Source of the DNA: Hydrogenothermaceae bacterium
GTDB lineage: Bacteria > Aquificota > Aquificia > Aquificales > Hydrogenothermaceae
DNA: 15,457 nt
Direction: 5' to 3'
Assembly: GCA_012961365.1 (NCBI GenBank)
Contig: DTZN01000309.1
Coordinates: 1 to 15,457 of the forward strand
Shown here: one piece after another, positions 12,909-15,457 of the stretch
Layout of the letters: every line of letters begins with the position of its first letter
Numbering within the stretch: position 1 is the stretch's first letter
Made by a program: the position numbers and the translations under genes
Notes under the pieces: model-generated
The model's input: the letters and a program-made list of their open reading frames with translations, nothing else
What the model was told of the DNA's origin: nothing
The model's database searches: none

Positions 12909-14988
12909 CTACAGTTCCTAAAATATTAACTTTTACCTTAGGGTCTATTTCACTATATGACAAAACTATATAGTTTGGCAAATAACTTTCTATCATCTGT
13001 TTTACATATCTCCTAATAGCTGGAGATGTAAGTAAAATAGGCGAAGTCTGATTCATAATAAATTTTTCGGCAAATTGGGTTAATTGTGAAATTAAACTTT
13101 GAACAAAAGTCGGTTCTATAGGAGGAAGTTCTCCTTCTATTTGTTTTACTTTTTCAAGTATTTTGTTTTCCGTTTGTGGTGATAATGTTATTACAAAAAG
13201 GGTCTTATTTTTTGCGTATAAAGAAGTTATAAGCCTGTTCAAAGATTGTCTAACAAACTCTGTTAAAACATCTGGGTCATTGGTTTTTATAATATTATCA
13301 GATAGTGTTTCTATTATAGTTAGTAGGTCTTTAATAGGAATATTTTCTTTAAGCAGGTTTTGTAAAACTCTATGTAGTATATTAAGCGGAACTTGCTCTG
13401 GCACAATTTCTTTTACTATTGGATATTTTCTTGCTACTGCATCAACAAGCTCTTTAGTTTCAGACCTTCCAAGTATTTCATAAGCATGCCTTTTTAATGT
13501 TTCAGATAGATGTGTAATAATAACTGTTGGAACATCAACAACTGTATATCCAAGCATTTTTGCTTTATCTTTATCCTCCTGTTTTACCCAATAAGCATCA
13601 AGCTCAAAAGCAGGGTCTTTTGTTTTAATACCTTCTATTACCCCTTTTGTATTTCCTGTATCTATTGCAAGAAAATATCCGGGCATTACTTCTCCTTTAG
13701 CAACTTCTATACCCCTAATTAGTATTCTGTATTCACCTTGTCCTAACTCTAAATTATCTTTTATATGTATTAATGGAATAATAAGTCCTAAGTCTCTTGT
13801 TAGTTGTTTCCTTAATGCCCTTATTCTTTTTACAACTTCTCCATCTTGACTTTCATCAACATAAGGAATAAGACCGTATCCTATTTCAAAAGTGATAGTT
13901 TCAGGTTGAGTTATAAGTTCTTCTGGTTGTTCCTCTTTTTCTTCAGTTTGACTTTCTTTTATTAATTCTCTAGCTTTTTCTTCTTCTTCCTGTATCTGCT
14001 TTTTCTTCATAGAAGATTGAACCATATAACCTGCTATAGCAAGTATTGCTCCTAGTAAAAAAAATGGCACAGTTGGCATTCCCGGAACTATTCCCATAAT
14101 AAAAAGGGCAACAGATGCCATAAACAAAGCTCTTGGAAAACTAATAAGTTCCCTTAATATTTCACTACCAAGATTTTCCTTTGCTACTGCTCTTGTTACC
14201 ATTAAACCTGCTGCTGTAGAAGTAATTAAAGAAGGTATCTGGGATACTAATCCATCACCAACAGTTAAAATAGTAAAAGTTTTTAATGCAGTTTGAAAAT
14301 CCATATTATGTTGGAAAATACCAATTGCTATACCACCGATTATGTTTATAAGTGTAATAATAATTCCAGCTATTGCATCTCCTCTGATAAATTTGGCAGC
14401 ACCATCCATTGCTCCATAAAAATCTGCTTCTTTTTGTATTTGTTCCCTTCTTCTTTTTGCTTCTTCTTCATCTATTAAACCTGCATTTAAGTCCGCATCT
14501 ATTGCCATCTGTTTTCCAGGCATTGCATCTAATGTAAATCTAGCAGCAACTTCTGAAATTCGTTCTGTTCCCTTAGTTATAACTAAGAAATTAATAGTAA
14601 CTAAAATAATGAAAACAATAATACCTACTATATAATTTCCTCCAACTACAAATTCTCCAAATGCTTTTATTACCTGTCCTGCAGCATCTATCCCTTCATG
14701 TCCATGAAGCAGTATTCTTCTAGTTGTTGCAACATTTAAAGAAAGCCTAAAAAGAGTAGCAAGCAAAAGCAAAGATGGAAATGTAGTAAGCTGTAAAGGA
14801 TTGTTTATATAAATTGTTGCCATTAAAATGGTTAATGAAAATGTAATACTTGCAGTTAGCAAAATATCTAATATTATTGGAGGGACAGGGAGAACCATTG
14901 CCCCTAAAATTGCGAGAATTAGGACAATGATTATTACATCTGTATATTTTTGTAATTTTGTGAAAAATAAATATAAACTTTCAGGCAT
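12892..14988 (-). CDS. flhA: FlhA, flagellar export gate membrane protein
   Basis: FlhA forms the nonameric ring of the flagellar type III export gate. It couples the proton motive force to export and docks chaperone-substrate complexes. The 698-residue length is normal. The N-terminal half (to about 335) has about eight hydrophobic segments. It includes TTFPSLLLLATLFRLSLNVA at 68-87 and the FHIPEP-family loop (about 140-206) with ARFTLDAMPGKQMAIDADLNAG and FYGAMDGAAKFIRGDAIAG. An acidic Glu/Lys linker (about 334-366) leads to the cytoplasmic domain. That domain begins FEIGYGLIPYVDE and continues with the conserved GEVMPGYFLAI and LIASTIE-like regions. The ATG at 14988 lies 13 bases after the flgJ-like gene, and the 3' end overlaps flhF by 17 bases. 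It appears complete and functional. Confidence 0.97.
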   Translation of the reverse strand: MPESLYLFFTKLQKYTDVIIIVLILAILGAMVLPVPPIILDILLTASITFSLTILMATIYINNPLQLTTFPSLLLLATLFRLSLNVATTRRILLHGHEGIDAAGQVIKAFGEFVVGGNYIVGIIVFIILVTINFLVITKGTERISEVAARFTLDAMPGKQMAIDADLNAGLIDEEEAKRRREQIQKEADFYGAMDGAAKFIRGDAIAGIIITLINIIGGIAIGIFQHNMDFQTALKTFTILTVGDGLVSQIPSLITSTAAGLMVTRAVAKENLGSEILRELISFPRALFMASVALFIMGIVPGMPTVPFFLLGAILAIAGYMVQSSMKKKQIQEEEEKARELIKESQTEEKEEQPEELITQPETITFEIGYGLIPYVDESQDGEVVKRIRALRKQLTRDLGLIIPLIHIKDNLELGQGEYRILIRGIEVAKGEVMPGYFLAIDTGNTKGVIEGIKTKDPAFELDAYWVKQEDKDKAKMLGYTVVDVPTVIITHLSETLKRHAYEILGRSETKELVDAVARKYPIVKEIVPEQVPLNILHRVLQNLLKENIPIKDLLTIIETLSDNIIKTNDPDVLTEFVRQSLNRLITSLYAKNKTLFVITLSPQTENKILEKVKQIEGELPPIEPTFVQSLISQLTQFAEKFIMNQTSPILLTSPAIRRYVKQMIESYLPNYIVLSYSEIDPKVKVNILGTVDANGN

Positions 14989-15001
14989 TATTTAACTAAT
15001 T

Positions 15002-15304
15002 TTATTCTTCTTTAGAATGTTGTTGATAAATAGAAATAGCATTTTTTATGTAGTCTTGCAAACCAAATGAATTACTTTCTGCAATATTTTGAGCCAATTG
15101 CATATCAAACATATCCCAATACATTTTCGCAGCAAATGTATTACCAAACAGTCCCCCTTCAGGAAGGCTTTTCCTAAATTCTTTAAGTATCATTTTTATA
15201 AACATAGCTTCAAAATCTTTAACTACTTCATCTAAATCTTTCTTAGCATTTAAACCTTGCACATCCCAGTAAGGAACAACACTTTCTTTTGTATATACCT
15301 TCAT
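15002..15304 (-). CDS. flgJ: FlgJ-type rod-binding protein, single domain
   Basis: FlgJ acts as the rod-capping scaffold for rod assembly. In Salmonella-type bacteria it carries an added C-terminal muramidase. This 100-residue protein contains only the rod-binding domain: VKDFEAMFIKMILKEFRKSL at about 28-47, GLFGNTFAAKMYWDMFDMQL at about 51-70 and AESNSFGLQDYI at about 75-86. It has no glycoside-hydrolase or peptidase domain, so a separate enzyme must open the cell wall for the rod. Single-domain FlgJ proteins are known in many phyla, so this is not a truncation. The ATG at 15304 follows the flgI stop codon immediately, and GAGGT near the end of flgI is its likely ribosome binding site. It fits the flgI-flgJ order seen elsewhere. 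Confidence 0.9.
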   Translation of the reverse strand: MKVYTKESVVPYWDVQGLNAKKDLDEVVKDFEAMFIKMILKEFRKSLPEGGLFGNTFAAKMYWDMFDMQLAQNIAESNSFGLQDYIKNAISIYQQHSKEE

Positions 15305-15457
15305 CTACATTACCTCAATTTTTGCATGAATTTTTCCAGCGTTTTTAATTGCCTGTATTATTGCAATTAAATCTCTTGGGGATACTCCAATTTCGTTTAA
15401 TGCTTCAACTAAATCTTTCAATGTTGGTTTTTCTATCCCAAAAATTCTACCATTTTC
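15305..15457 (-). CDS. flgI: FlgI, flagellar P-ring protein, C-terminal fragment (cut by window edge)
   Basis: The reverse strand carries an open frame of 50 codons ending in TAG at 15307-15305. It contains PTLKDLVEALNEIGVSPRDL, then IAIIQAIKNAGKIHAKIEVM. This matches the conserved FlgI C-terminus (LVDALNALGVTPRDLIAILQAIKAAGALHAEL in typical members). FlgI is exported by the Sec system and assembles the P ring around the rod in the peptidoglycan layer. Its presence indicates a diderm cell wall. The rest of the gene lies beyond the right edge. The stop codon directly abuts the flgJ start, so the two are co-transcribed and probably coupled. Confidence 0.93.
   Translation of the reverse strand, partial: ENGRIFGIEKPTLKDLVEALNEIGVSPRDLIAIIQAIKNAGKIHAKIEVM

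Noticed and set aside
13163..14478. Plus-strand open frames opposite flhA
   Set aside because: They are antisense to highly conserved FlhA sequence, and their Cys/Ser/Ile-rich products match no family I know.
1..15457. CRISPR arrays, tRNA or rRNA genes, toxin-antitoxin pairs, riboswitches
   Set aside because: I saw no spaced direct repeats, no structured RNA pattern, and no non-coding stretch longer than 54 bases away from the left edge.

Overview
This window is a densely packed bacterial flagellar gene cluster. Every real gene I can support lies on the minus strand, so transcription runs from the right edge (15457) to the left edge. It encodes basal-body rod, P ring, MS ring, export gate, export ATPase, hook cap and hook. 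It also encodes the flagellar regulators FlhF, FlhG and FliA. FlgI (P ring) and a signal-peptide TPR protein indicate a Gram-negative (diderm) cell. The very AT-rich sequence, Lys/Asn/Ile-rich proteins and character of FliA, FlhF, FlhG and FliF suggest a low-GC member of the Aquificota (Hydrogenothermaceae-like). That placement is inference; no marker gene here proves it.

Layout in the direction of transcription: flgI 3' end (15457-15305); flgJ-like rod protein (15304-15002); flhA (14988-12892); flhF (12908-11763); flhG (11766-10906); fliA (10902-10279); a 54-base gap with a possible promoter; a very large fliK-like gene (10224-7843); an exported TPR protein of unknown function (7928-5931); flgB (5931-5554); flgC (5547-5137); fliE (5117-4821); fliF (4808-3201); fliH-like (3198-2497); fliI (2528-1209); flgD (1228-572); and the first 143 or so codons of flgE (567-103). 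Most junctions overlap or are separated by fewer than 20 bases. This fits one long polycistronic unit with extensive translational coupling.

The genes form a coherent assembly set. FliF/FliE/FlgB/FlgC/FlgJ/FlgI build the ring and rod. FlhA/FliH/FliI drive export. FliK/FlgD/FlgE make the hook. FlhF/FlhG set flagellar position and number. FliA switches on late genes. Three absences stand out: no fliG between fliF and fliH, no fliJ between fliI and flgD, and fliK moved away from flgD to a site upstream of flgB.

The leftmost ~100 bases do not belong with the rest. They have a much higher G+C content and encode the N-terminus of a proteobacterial-type TrmB (tRNA m7G46 methyltransferase), joined to a flgE that is cut off in mid-gene. 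This is most simply a chimeric assembly or amplification join, and less likely a real insertion or rearrangement.

The best candidates for new biology are: the 665-residue exported TPR protein embedded in the operon, with six Cys in three evenly spaced pairs; the 793-residue Cys-free FliK-like protein; the 86-base FliK/TPR gene overlap with a TTG start; and a FliA that appears to have lost the helix-turn-helix of sigma region 3.
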